Shown here piece after piece: positions 1 to 12,156 of a DNA stretch of 64,000 bases. Position numbers and translations under genes: made by a program. This DNA comes from Marinobacter psychrophilus (GTDB lineage Bacteria; Pseudomonadota; Gammaproteobacteria; Pseudomonadales; Oleiphilaceae): positions 1-64,000 of the forward strand of contig NZ_CP011494.1 of the NCBI RefSeq assembly GCF_001043175.1. The letters run 5' to 3'. The notes below the pieces were generated by a model, which saw only the letters and a list, made by a program, of their open reading frames with translations, was not told the origin of the DNA and made no database searches. Within the stretch, counting starts at the first letter, position 1. Each line of letters starts with the position of its first letter.

Positions 1-189
1 CAGTAAGTACCTAATTAACTGAAATATATGCTTATTTTTTTCCACAGGCTGTTTATGAATTGCTTCGAGTACTTTTACTGATCGCCTCGGCAAGGTAGAA
101 TCGCGAGTTCTCTTCAAGGGCCAGTGGTGTAAGAATCGCATGGCCTCAGAAAAATGCAGCGTTTTGTTATCAGGTGGTGCCGATACGGT
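1..189. promoter_or_regulatory. dnaA leader / edge of origin region
   Basis: Leader upstream of dnaA. It is AT-rich at the left edge and contains TTTTCCACA at 38-46, one mismatch from the DnaA box TTATCCACA. Only one box-like site is visible, so a full oriC (box cluster plus AT-rich unwinding element) would have to lie to the left of the window or elsewhere. The dnaA promoter should also be here, but I cannot assign clear -35/-10 hexamers. Confidence 0.4.
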
Positions 190-1629
190 ATGTGGCAGCA
201 ATGTCTTGAAGTACTCCGGGACGAGCTTCCGGCACAGCAGTTCAATACCTGGTTGCGACCTCTGCAGCCAGATTTGCGTGATGGTCAGTTGGTTCTTTTT
301 GCTCCGAACCGATTCGTAATGGACTGGGTGAATGAAAAATACCTTCGCCGTATCGAAGAAATACTGAAAGAGCTGAATGGCGGCCACGCCCCCAGAGTGG
401 GTATGAAGGTGGGCTCTGCACCCAAAGCTGGTGATTCAGAGCGCCGCGAGTCAACGGCGATCAACACCAAGCCGCTGGAAAAAGACGATCGCGATGAATT
501 GGTAAGCCAGCGGAGCAGGCCGGCGGCGCCGGTAACGGCGCCAGCAGCTTCACGTCCAAGAACATCCGGTACCCGGCCTGGCGCTCAAGTTGAAGGCGAT
601 ATAAAGCACCAGAGCTTTCTGAACGAGACATTCACATTTCAGACTTTCGTTGAGGGTAAGTCCAACCAGTTGGCCCGCGCTGCGTCTATGCAAGTCGCAG
701 AAAACCCTGGCGGTGCTTATAACCCGCTATTCTTATACGGCGGTGTTGGCCTGGGTAAAACCCACTTGATGCACGCGGTAGGCAATGAAATTGTGCGTCG
801 CAATCCGAATGCTAAAGTTGCGTATCTTCGTTCAGAACGTTTTGTGGCGGACATGGTAAAAGCACTGCAGTTGAACGCCATCAACGAATTTAAACGTTAT
901 TACCGTTCGGTAGACGCTCTGCTGATTGACGATATTCAGTTTTTCGCCCGGAAAGAGCGTTCCCAGGAAGAATTTTTCCACACCTTTAACGCGTTGCTCG
1001 AGGGCGGTCAGCAAGTCATTGTGACCAGTGATCGATTCCCGAAAGAAATTGTGGATTTGGAAGAACGATTGAAGTCCCGCTTTGGCTGGGGTCTGACGGT
1101 GATGGTCGAGCCGCCGGAACTGGAAACCCGGGTGGCTATCCTGATGAAAAAAGCTGAGCAGGTAAACGTTAAGCTCAGCAGTGAAGCGGCTTTTTTTATT
1201 GCCCAGAAAATTCGCTCAAACGTGCGAGAACTGGAAGGTGCCTTACGTTTGGTAATTGCCAACGCTCACTTTACGGGCTCGGAAATCACGCCGCCGTTTA
1301 TTCGCGAGAGTTTGAAAGATTTGCTGGCACTGCATGAAAAACAGGTCAGTATTGATAACATTCAGCGCACGGTAGCGGAATATTACAAAATCAAAGTTGC
1401 GGATCTTCATTCCAAGCGTCGCACACGTAATGTAACTCGTCCGCGTCAAGTGGCCATGTCACTGTCGAAGGAGCTGACGAACCACAGTTTGCCAGAAATT
1501 GGTGGTGCTTTTGGTGGCCGAGACCACACCACAGTGCTTCACGCTTGCAAAAAAATCGTAGAATTGCAGGAAAGTGATCCGAGTATACGAGAAGACTACC
1601 AGAATTTTATGCGACTATTGACCAGTTGA
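190..1629 (+). CDS. dnaA: Chromosomal replication initiator DnaA
   Basis: DnaA binds DnaA boxes at oriC, opens the duplex and loads DnaB. From the ATG at 190 the protein is 479 residues. The N-terminal domain begins [14 protein letters not shown], followed by a variable Ala/Pro/Arg-rich linker (about 70-140). The AAA+ domain has Walker A GGVGLGKT (about 184-191) and Walker B LLIDDIQF, and the C-terminal helix-turn-helix has the box-reading motif [12 protein letters not shown]. An in-frame ATG at 154 adds 12 residues not expected in the family and lacks a ribosome-binding site; AGGTGG at 173-178 precedes the ATG at 190. dnaN follows after a short gap. Identity is certain; the start is less so. 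Confidence 0.95.
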   Translation: MWQQCLEVLRDELPAQQFNTWLRPLQPDLRDGQLVLFAPNRFVMDWVNEKYLRRIEEILKELNGGHAPRVGMKVGSAPKAGDSERRESTAINTKPLEKDDRDELVSQRSRPAAPVTAPAASRPRTSGTRPGAQVEGDIKHQSFLNETFTFQTFVEGKSNQLARAASMQVAENPGGAYNPLFLYGGVGLGKTHLMHAVGNEIVRRNPNAKVAYLRSERFVADMVKALQLNAINEFKRYYRSVDALLIDDIQFFARKERSQEEFFHTFNALLEGGQQVIVTSDRFPKEIVDLEERLKSRFGWGLTVMVEPPELETRVAILMKKAEQVNVKLSSEAAFFIAQKIRSNVRELEGALRLVIANAHFTGSEITPPFIRESLKDLLALHEKQVSIDNIQRTVAEYYKIKVADLHSKRRTRNVTRPRQVAMSLSKELTNHSLPEIGGAFGGRDHTTVLHACKKIVELQESDPSIREDYQNFMRLLTS

Positions 1630-1700
1630 GAGCTGCGTTACCGCGCTCTGTCTGCGGGTCTTGAACCCTGAGAAACTTCACCAAAAGAATATTGAGTGCC

Positions 1701-2804
1701 ATGAAACTGACGATCAGCCGTGAATCCCTGCTCATCCCGCTGCAAAGCATTGCCGGTGTGGTTGAAAAGAAACAGACCATGCCGGTGCTCTCCAACGTTT
1801 TGCTGGTTGCCGAGGACAACACTCTGACACTTACCGGCACTAATATGGAAGTGGAGCTGGTAGCGCGTATCAGCCCGGTTCATATCGATCAGCCTGGGCG
1901 TATAACCGTGCCGGCACGCAAGCTTGCGGACATTTGCCGCGCGCTGGGTGAGGAATCGCCCATTGAACTGAATCAGCAGGGCGACCGTTTGCATCTGCGT
2001 TGTGGAAAAAGCCACTTTACCCTGGCGACCTTGCCGGCCGAGCACTTTCCCAATGTGGAAGACGAAGTTGAGAGCTTCCGTCTGGAGTTGCCGCAAAAAG
2101 AGCTACGCCGTATGTTCGACAGCACCGCGTTTGCCATGGCTCAGCAGGATGTTCGTTATTACTTGAACGGTTTGCTGTTGGAAGTTGCGGCAGATCACGT
2201 TCGTACTGTAGCCACCGATGGCCACCGTTTGGCGATGGCCCATCAAGATGTTGAAACTGGTTGCCCAGAGGCTCGTCAGGTTATTGTGCCTCGTAAAGGC
2301 GTGCTAGAGCTTTCGCGCTTGCTGGATGACGTGGATACACCGGTTACCCTGGTGATTGGTGATAATCACTTACGCGCTACCGTGGGCAGTTACACGTTCA
2401 CGTCTAAACTGATTGAGGGAAAATTTCCCGATTACAATCGGGTTATTCCACGCGGTGGCGATAAAGTCGTGTTGGCTGATAGGATTACCCTGAAGAATAC
2501 TCTGCAGCGGGCCGGTATTCTGTCTCACGAAAACATTCGCGGCGTGCGTTTGAATCTGGCGTCCAATGAACTTCAGGTGTTTGCTAACAACCCGGACCAG
2601 GAACAGGCGGAAGACGCTTTGCCGGTAGATTATCAGGGTGAAACCCTGCAAATTGGTTTCAACGTTGGCTATCTGATAGATGTCATGAACGCGTTGGATG
2701 ATGATCAGGTAAAGGTCACTTTGTCGAACCCTAACAGTAGCGCGCTGATTGAATCCCAGACGGACGCTCGCTGCCTCTATGTTGTTATGCCAATGCGTTT
2801 GTAG
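1701..2804 (+). CDS. dnaN: DNA polymerase III beta sliding clamp
   Basis: The beta clamp is a ring-shaped homodimer that tethers DNA polymerase III and other polymerases to DNA. From ATG 1701 (MKLTISRESLLIPLQ) it is 367 residues, the usual length, made of three DNA-clamp folds. Recognisable stretches are MPVLSNVLLVAEDN, YYLNGLLLEV, VATDGHRLAMA and the C-terminal VVMPMRL. An in-frame TTG at 1692 gives a slightly longer frame, but the ATG fits the family. It lies about 70 bp after dnaA in the usual dnaA-dnaN order. An ABC1 kinase gene, not recF, comes next. Confidence 0.96.
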   Translation: MKLTISRESLLIPLQSIAGVVEKKQTMPVLSNVLLVAEDNTLTLTGTNMEVELVARISPVHIDQPGRITVPARKLADICRALGEESPIELNQQGDRLHLRCGKSHFTLATLPAEHFPNVEDEVESFRLELPQKELRRMFDSTAFAMAQQDVRYYLNGLLLEVAADHVRTVATDGHRLAMAHQDVETGCPEARQVIVPRKGVLELSRLLDDVDTPVTLVIGDNHLRATVGSYTFTSKLIEGKFPDYNRVIPRGGDKVVLADRITLKNTLQRAGILSHENIRGVRLNLASNELQVFANNPDQEQAEDALPVDYQGETLQIGFNVGYLIDVMNALDDDQVKVTLSNPNSSALIESQTDARCLYVVMPMRL

Positions 2805-2916
2805 GTTGCCACAGGTTTCTCACAAGCAGCGGGCGTGAGTACTCCGGGTAATAGTCGGTGTATGTAATTCATGGATAAAGAGTTCTGAAAGGTTTTAATA
2901 ACAGGAGTTCCGGGGC

Positions 2917-4191
2917 ATGTTGACACGTTTAAAAGACGGTATAAAAGGTGCATTTCGTATTGGTCAAACTATGAGTGTGCTCGGGCGCACCGGGTTTAAC
3001 TGGATGCGCGGTGACCGCCCTCCTGCTCCGCGTTTGTTGCGGCAGACCTTCGAGTCCCTCGGTGCTACCTATATAAAGCTGGGGCAATTCATTGCCAGTT
3101 CACCGACTTTTTTTCCGAAAGAGTATGTCGAAGAGTTTCAGGGTTGCCTGGATAGCACCCCAAATTTGCCATATCGGGTGATTCGCAAAATCATTGAGGA
3201 AGAATTAGGCCGTCCGGTGGAAGAGGTGTTCACAGACATCGACCCGGTAGCTTTGGCCTCGGCATCCATCGCCCAAGTGCATGTAGCGCGGTTGATCAGC
3301 GGCGAAGAAGTGGTTATCAAGGTGCAAAAGCCCGGTGTACGCAATATTCTGCTCACGGACCTGAACTTTTTGTACGTATCTGCCCGAATTCTTGAAACTT
3401 TGGCGCCAAAGCTATCGTGGACATCATTATCCGACATTGTTGATGAAATTCAGCGCACGATGATGGAAGAGTGCGATTTTATCAAGGAAGCTAATAACCT
3501 TGAGGTTTTCAGGCAGTTTCTTCACGACACTCATAACACCGACGCCACCGTGCCGAAGGTCTATGAGCAGTGTAGTTCCCGCCGTATTTTAGTAATGGAG
3601 CGTTTTCACGGTGTTTCTTTAACCGATCTGGACAGTATTCGCGGATACACAAATAATCCGGAAGGAACCCTGATTACTGCGATGAACACCTGGTTTTCCA
3701 GCCTTACGCAATGCGAGTTTTTTCACGCCGATGTCCACGCCGGTAACCTGATGGTGTTGCGCGACGGTCGGGTTGGGTTTATCGATTTTGGTATAGTTGG
3801 GCGAATTGCGCCTGACACCTGGCAGGCGGTGAACGATTTTATTCAGACTGTGATGGTGGGCAATTTCGACGGTATGGCCGATGCAATGATCCGCGTTGGG
3901 GTGACTCGACATACGGTTGAAGCGAGTTTGCTCGCTAACGATTTACGCACGCTTTACTCCAAAATGGATCAAATGGTTCCAGATACCGTTGCTTACACTG
4001 CGGACCGGGCCGAAGATGACGTAAATCATCTGCTGTTGGATATGGTCAAAGTAGGTGAAAGCCATGGTCTGCATTTTCCGCGGGAATTTGCATTGCTGTT
4101 GAAGCAATTTTTGTATTTTGATCGTTACGTACACATATTGGCACCTGAAATGGATATGTTCATGGACGACCGCCTAAAGATGCTGCACTAG
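2917..4191 (+). CDS. ABC1/AarF/UbiB-family atypical kinase
   Basis: The 424-residue protein belongs to the ABC1 (AarF/UbiB/COQ8) atypical kinase family, ATP-binding proteins mostly linked to ubiquinone or lipid metabolism. Visible motifs are the family KxGQ region (YIKLGQFIASSPTFFP), the Ala-rich loop ASASIAQVH that replaces the kinase P-loop, a catalytic Lys in VVIKVQKPGV, HADVHAGNLMV (catalytic loop) and IDFGIVGRI (DFG equivalent). No C-terminal membrane helices are visible, unlike classical UbiB. A good ribosome-binding site (AGGAG, about 2902) precedes ATG 2917. It sits between dnaN and recF, where other gammaproteobacteria usually have nothing. The substrate is unknown. Confidence 0.9.
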   Translation: MLTRLKDGIKGAFRIGQTMSVLGRTGFNWMRGDRPPAPRLLRQTFESLGATYIKLGQFIASSPTFFPKEYVEEFQGCLDSTPNLPYRVIRKIIEEELGRPVEEVFTDIDPVALASASIAQVHVARLISGEEVVIKVQKPGVRNILLTDLNFLYVSARILETLAPKLSWTSLSDIVDEIQRTMMEECDFIKEANNLEVFRQFLHDTHNTDATVPKVYEQCSSRRILVMERFHGVSLTDLDSIRGYTNNPEGTLITAMNTWFSSLTQCEFFHADVHAGNLMVLRDGRVGFIDFGIVGRIAPDTWQAVNDFIQTVMVGNFDGMADAMIRVGVTRHTVEASLLANDLRTLYSKMDQMVPDTVAYTADRAEDDVNHLLLDMVKVGESHGLHFPREFALLLKQFLYFDRYVHILAPEMDMFMDDRLKMLH

Positions 4192-4214
4192 GGGCTTAGG
4201 CTCCTGGTTTTTTT

Positions 4215-7918
<3,704 letters not shown>

Positions 7919-7937
7919 TTTTCTAAAATTCGGAATT

Positions 7938-7975
7938 AAAAAAACGGCGAAGATGCAAATCTCCGCCGTTTTTTT
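7938..7975. terminator. Bidirectional intrinsic terminator
   Basis: The stem AACGGCG-A-AGAT / ATCT-C-CGCCGTT has a GCAA loop and one mismatch, with a run of A on the left and T on the right. It can terminate gyrB rightward and the convergent membrane-protein gene leftward. Confidence 0.85.
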
Positions 7976-7989
7976 ACTTAAAATTTACT

Positions 7990-8712
7990 TTATTTATCAG
8001 CTAGATGCGGAGCCATTACCTGTTCTAATTTATAACCCGTCAAGCGGCTGATGGTGCGCCACAAGTACCAGAAAATAAGCATCATCATCACCATAGAAGG
8101 AATGGCAATCATTGGATAGCTGACCAGCGTCATTCGCCCCAGTTCCTCGTTGAACGCTTGGGTGCCAGCGTCACTGGTCACAATCCAGCGCGCAAGTACG
8201 TAGTTCATGATCGATGAGAACAGAAAAGTAGCGGCAAAAAAGTAACTGGCGTTCAGCAACCGCGCTTCGAATTCGGCGACTTTGCCCTTCTCTACCAGCG
8301 TTTTTTGAATCTTATCAACGTCTAGCACGTTGGGGTTGTACAGTAACGTGCGCACCAGTGGGTAACGGGTACGTGTAGACACCAGCACTGCCAGACCAAT
8401 CACTGCAGGTACCGCGGCTTCTTTGATGGCAAGCCAGCCGGCGTCCAGTTCTAGCAAGCCAATGCCGCCAGTGAGAGTCACACTGATTATCCCCAACAGG
8501 GCGATGAAATTCTTTTTTCCATAGCGAATTAACTCAAACAGACCCCATCCGAGGGGGAACGCCAGACCAACAATCAGCGCATTTACGCTGCCTAGGTACT
8601 CATCTCCGCTGAACTTCATCAGAATGACTGAAGGGATAATAATACTGACCAGTAGGTCTATCCAGGGCCTGGGTTTGTGATCGGATACAGATGAAGTATT
8701 CGGTGACGTCAT
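7990..8712 (-). CDS. VC0807-like family integral membrane protein
   Basis: A polytopic inner-membrane protein of 240 residues from ATG 8712 (MTSPNTSSVSD). At least five or six hydrophobic segments are visible, for example WIDLLVSIIIPSVILMKF, VNALIVGLAFPLGWGLFEL, FIALLGIISVTLTGGIGLL, AAVPAVIGLAVLVS, YFFAATFLFSSIMNYVLA and YPMIAIPSMVMMMLIFWYL. The layout resembles the VC0807 family, whose function is not established. The frame extends 21 codons upstream to 8775 without a better start. It converges on gyrB and is probably monocistronic. Confidence 0.75.
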   Translation of the reverse strand: MTSPNTSSVSDHKPRPWIDLLVSIIIPSVILMKFSGDEYLGSVNALIVGLAFPLGWGLFELIRYGKKNFIALLGIISVTLTGGIGLLELDAGWLAIKEAAVPAVIGLAVLVSTRTRYPLVRTLLYNPNVLDVDKIQKTLVEKGKVAEFEARLLNASYFFAATFLFSSIMNYVLARWIVTSDAGTQAFNEELGRMTLVSYPMIAIPSMVMMMLIFWYLWRTISRLTGYKLEQVMAPHLADK

Positions 8713-8862
8713 GATTCTGCCTGATTGATGAAACGGCGACGAGGCTGGCAAAGTTACGCGAGCCTCACTGAGCACTGAGCTCAGTATACGAGAAATAAAG
8801 GCATCCGAGCTAATACGCGGAGCCTAGCATAGTCGATTCAATTTTTAGTAACGAGCAGACAC

Positions 8863-8890
8863 AAAAAAGCCGGGCACTTGGCCCGGCTTA
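8863..8890 (-). terminator. Intrinsic terminator of gabT
   Basis: On the minus strand the stem AGCCGGGC / GCCCGGCT is followed by a run of T (plus-strand A run at 8863-8868). It lies about 20 bp past the gabT stop codon. Confidence 0.85.
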
Positions 8891-8910
8891 TCAGCGTAAG
8901 CAAGCGCGGA

Positions 8911-10188
8911 TCAGGCGCCAGCTTCTGCCAAACATTGCTCTAAAATGGCTAAACCTTCTTCCAATACCTCGTCTTCGATGGTGACCGGCATCAGAAAACG
9001 CAGCGTGTTGCCGTACAAACCACAACCCAACACAATCAACCCTTTGGCTTTGGCGAGTTTGGTAATGGCTCCAGCCAGCTCTGGCATGGGTTTGTGGGTA
9101 TCTTTACTTTCTACCAACTCAAACGCGGCCATAGCACCCAAGGTACGTACGTTGTCGACGTGGGCAAACTGCTCCTGCCACTGGCTGAAACGTTGGTTCA
9201 GCTTCTCGCCCAGGCGCTGGCTTTTGCCTAGAATATCCTCGGTCTCGAATACTTCAAACACCGCTAGCGCAGCTGCACAGGCGGTAGGGCTACCGGCGTA
9301 AGTGCCGCCCAAAGAATTGGGGCCACACGAGTCCATGATTTTGTCAGTGCCCACAATGGCAGAAATCGGCATACCGTCGGCCATGCTTTTGGCCATAGTC
9401 ATCATGTCGGGTTCAACGCCTGTGTGCTCGATTGCAAACATCTTACCGGTACGGCCAAACCCGCTCTGTACTTCATCTACAATCAACACGATGTCGTTGT
9501 CATCGCAGATTTTGCGTAGGGCTTTCATAAAGCTGGTAGGTGCCGGGTAGAAGCCGCCCTCACCCAATACGGGTTCGATAACAATGGCGGCGGTATTGCG
9601 GGCCGGTGAATCTGCTTTCATAGTCATGGCCAGGCCACGCAGAGCTTCGTCTTCGCTGACGCCGTGATAGGGCACTGGATAAGGAGCCCGGTAGACCATG
9701 CCAGGCATAGGGCCGAAGTCGGTCTGATAAGGAGCCGCTTTGCCGTTCATTGCCATGGTCATAAAGGTACGGCCGTGATAACCGCCATCGAAACAAATCA
9801 CATTGGTACGACCGGTCGCTGCGCGGGCAATTTTCACGGCGTTTTCGAGGGCTTCGGCTCCGGAATTGGCCAGCATAACTTTGGCGTGGCCGCGAACAGG
9901 TGTGACGTCGCTGAGCTTCTGCGCCAGCCGCACATAACCCTCGTACGGCATGACCGTCTGGCAGGTGTGCATTAATTTGTCTAACTGGGCCTTTATCGCT
10001 TCCACTACTTTTGGATGGCGGTGGCCGATGTTCAGCACGCCAATACCGCCGGCGAAATCGATCATGCGTTTGCCGTCGGCATCCCACAATTCAGCGTTAG
10101 TGGCATGATCCGCAAACTGCTCGTTGGGGCTCGCGGCTCCGGCTGCTACGTAGCGTTCCTTAAGTGCTTGAAGTTCTTTGTTACTCAC
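8911..10188 (-). CDS. gabT: 4-aminobutyrate aminotransferase (class III, PLP-dependent)
   Basis: A class-III PLP aminotransferase transferring the amino group of GABA (or a similar omega-amino acid) to 2-oxoglutarate, giving succinate semialdehyde. The 425 residues match GabT length. Visible features are the N-terminal GRMIDFAGGIGVLNIGH-like region, NSGAEALENAVKIAR, the GGYHGRT motif, IVDEVQSGFGRTG (the Asp binds the PLP pyridine) and the Schiff-base lysine in TMAKSMADGMP. Start is GTG 10188 with GGAG upstream. No gabD or gabP partner is adjacent, so it appears to be a single-gene unit; a related substrate such as 5-aminovalerate is possible. Confidence 0.9.
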   Translation of the reverse strand: MSNKELQALKERYVAAGAASPNEQFADHATNAELWDADGKRMIDFAGGIGVLNIGHRHPKVVEAIKAQLDKLMHTCQTVMPYEGYVRLAQKLSDVTPVRGHAKVMLANSGAEALENAVKIARAATGRTNVICFDGGYHGRTFMTMAMNGKAAPYQTDFGPMPGMVYRAPYPVPYHGVSEDEALRGLAMTMKADSPARNTAAIVIEPVLGEGGFYPAPTSFMKALRKICDDNDIVLIVDEVQSGFGRTGKMFAIEHTGVEPDMMTMAKSMADGMPISAIVGTDKIMDSCGPNSLGGTYAGSPTACAAALAVFEVFETEDILGKSQRLGEKLNQRFSQWQEQFAHVDNVRTLGAMAAFELVESKDTHKPMPELAGAITKLAKAKGLIVLGCGLYGNTLRFLMPVTIEDEVLEEGLAILEQCLAEAGA

Positions 10189-10287
10189 GCGGTTGTACTC
10201 CCTGAGTGGGTATATTTGTTCGAACCTGAATTAAATTTAGTTCGATTCATTGCAAAATTATAAGAACTACGGTAGCACGAAACGACG

Positions 10288-12048
10288 CTATTCTCCAGTT
10301 TGGCTGCGGAACTGGAGCTGTGCCAGGCGCTGGTAGAGGCTATTTTCCTGCATTAATTGCTGATGGCTGCCCACCGCCAGCAAACGGCCTTGGTCAAACA
10401 CCGCAATGCGATCTGCATCCCGCACCGTGGCCAGGCGGTGGGCAATGACCAGCGTGGTACGGCCGGTTGTGAGTGCTGGCATGGCCTGCTGAATCAGGTT
10501 CTCGCTATGGGCATCCAGCGCACTGGTGGCTTCGTCTAGCAGCAAAATGGGAGCGTCCGCCAATAGCGCTCGGGCAATGGCCAAGCGTTGTTTCTGGCCA
10601 CCGGAGAGGCCCAACCCGCCATCACCCAGTCGGGTTTGGTAGCCTTCGGGTAGAGCAACGATGAATTCATGGGCGTGGGCAATGCCGGCGGCCTCTTCGA
10701 CCTCTGCCTGAGTCGCTTGCGGACGTGCGTAGCGAATGTTGTCGGCAACCGTACCGTAGAACAACGCGGGGTTCTGTGGCACCAAGGCAAAGCAGCTGCG
10801 AAGGGCTTGCAATGATACATCGCGAGTATCCGTGCCATCGATGCGCACGCAGCCGCCGCTGGGTTGATAAAAGTGTAGTAGCAAATCAAATAAGGTGGAC
10901 TTGCCCGCCCCTGATGGCCCCACGATCGCTAACGTCTCCCCCGCCCGCACTTCAAGGCACACGTCCTGCAAAGCGGGCTGCGCACTGCGGCCAGGATAGC
11001 TGAATGTCAGGTGTTCAAGACGTATTTCACCTTTTACCGGCTGAGGAAACTGTTCGGGTAAATCGACTGGACGCTGAAACTCAGACTTGGTCTGCAACAG
11101 TTCGAATAGCCGTGCGGCTGATCCTGCCGCCCGTTGCAGTTCCCCAATGACTTCACTAATGGCGCCAGCGGCAATACCCACCAATAAGCTGTAAAACAAA
11201 AAGGCGGCCAGCTCGCCCGGCGTAATGCGGCCATAAATCACATCCAGACCACCAATCCATATGACCACGCCCACTGCTCCCATCACCAGAGTAATGGCCA
11301 TAGTGGTTAGCCACGCGCGTTGGCGAATGCGGGCATGGGCGATATCAAAGGCATTTTCAGAAACTTCAGAAAAATGCTGGCGGTCGTGGGGCTGATGGTT
11401 GAACGCCTGCACGGTTTTTATCTGCGTTAAATTTTCACCCACGTAACTGCCCACATCGGCTATCCGGTCTTGGCTCAAGCGCGATAGCTGCCGCACGCGG
11501 CGGCCAAAAATAACGATGGGCACAATCACCAGCGGAAAACCCAACACTATGACTGACGCCAGCTTGGCGTTGGTGATAAACAACAGCAGCAAACCGCCAA
11601 CCAGCATCAGCGCGTTTCGCAGCGCAATCGACACTGTTGAGCCAATTACGGATTGCAGCACTGTAGTATCCGCCGTAAATCGCGACTGTATTTCCAACGC
11701 CCGATTGCTCTCGAAAAATCCTGGGTTCAGATCAATCAAGTGGTTGAATACCCGTTTACGGATATCGGCGACCACCCGCTCGCCAATCCACGACACCAGA
11801 TAAAATCGAGCAAAAGAACCCGCCGCCAGGCCAAGAACCAAAACAAAAAACAGTCCCACAGCTCGCGCCAGATTGGCCGGTGACTCGGTGGCCAATCCTT
11901 GGTCTACTAGAATACGCAGTCCCTGACCTAATCCAAGGGTGATTCCCGCCGTAATAACTAGGGCAACTATCGCACCAGCAACGGCTTTGCGATAAGGATG
12001 AATAAACCCGACAACCAGTCTCAAAGCTTCGCGATGAACGGTGTTGAT
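10288..12048 (-). CDS. ABC exporter, fused transmembrane and ATPase domains
   Basis: A half-size ABC exporter (MsbA-like type IV fold): a six-helix membrane domain over about residues 1-300, then an ATPase with Walker A GPSGAGKST, signature LSGGQKQRLAIARAL and Walker B ILLLDEATSALD. The first conventional start is TTG 12022-12024 (578 residues) with no good ribosome-binding site. A strong AGGAGG (plus-strand CCTCCT, 12055-12060) lies 6 nt upstream of an in-frame ATC at 12046-12048, so a rare ATC start adding 8 residues is possible and is used here. It is divergent from a second exporter at 12157. Substrate is not predictable (lipid, peptide or drug); it does not look like Atm1. Confidence 0.88.
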   Translation of the reverse strand: MNTVHREALRLVVGFIHPYRKAVAGAIVALVITAGITLGLGQGLRILVDQGLATESPANLARAVGLFFVLVLGLAAGSFARFYLVSWIGERVVADIRKRVFNHLIDLNPGFFESNRALEIQSRFTADTTVLQSVIGSTVSIALRNALMLVGGLLLLFITNAKLASVIVLGFPLVIVPIVIFGRRVRQLSRLSQDRIADVGSYVGENLTQIKTVQAFNHQPHDRQHFSEVSENAFDIAHARIRQRAWLTTMAITLVMGAVGVVIWIGGLDVIYGRITPGELAAFLFYSLLVGIAAGAISEVIGELQRAAGSAARLFELLQTKSEFQRPVDLPEQFPQPVKGEIRLEHLTFSYPGRSAQPALQDVCLEVRAGETLAIVGPSGAGKSTLFDLLLHFYQPSGGCVRIDGTDTRDVSLQALRSCFALVPQNPALFYGTVADNIRYARPQATQAEVEEAAGIAHAHEFIVALPEGYQTRLGDGGLGLSGGQKQRLAIARALLADAPILLLDEATSALDAHSENLIQQAMPALTTGRTTLVIAHRLATVRDADRIAVFDQGRLLAVGSHQQLMQENSLYQRLAQLQFRSQTGE

Positions 12049-12156
12049 AGTGTGCCTCCTAATGAGTGGGTACTGTAAACTCTCGCAAACTTACGATCTG
12101 TATTGCCTAAGGGTTTATCATACGCCCCTCTGCTCTGTGACCATTAAGGAATCTCT

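Noticed and set aside
38..46. Complete oriC in the window
   Set aside because: Only one DnaA-box-like 9-mer is visible in the dnaA leader, and no box cluster was seen around dnaN.
154..189. Longer DnaA start at ATG 154
   Set aside because: The 12 extra residues do not resemble DnaA N-termini and no ribosome-binding site precedes them; ATG 190 fits better, though it is not proven.
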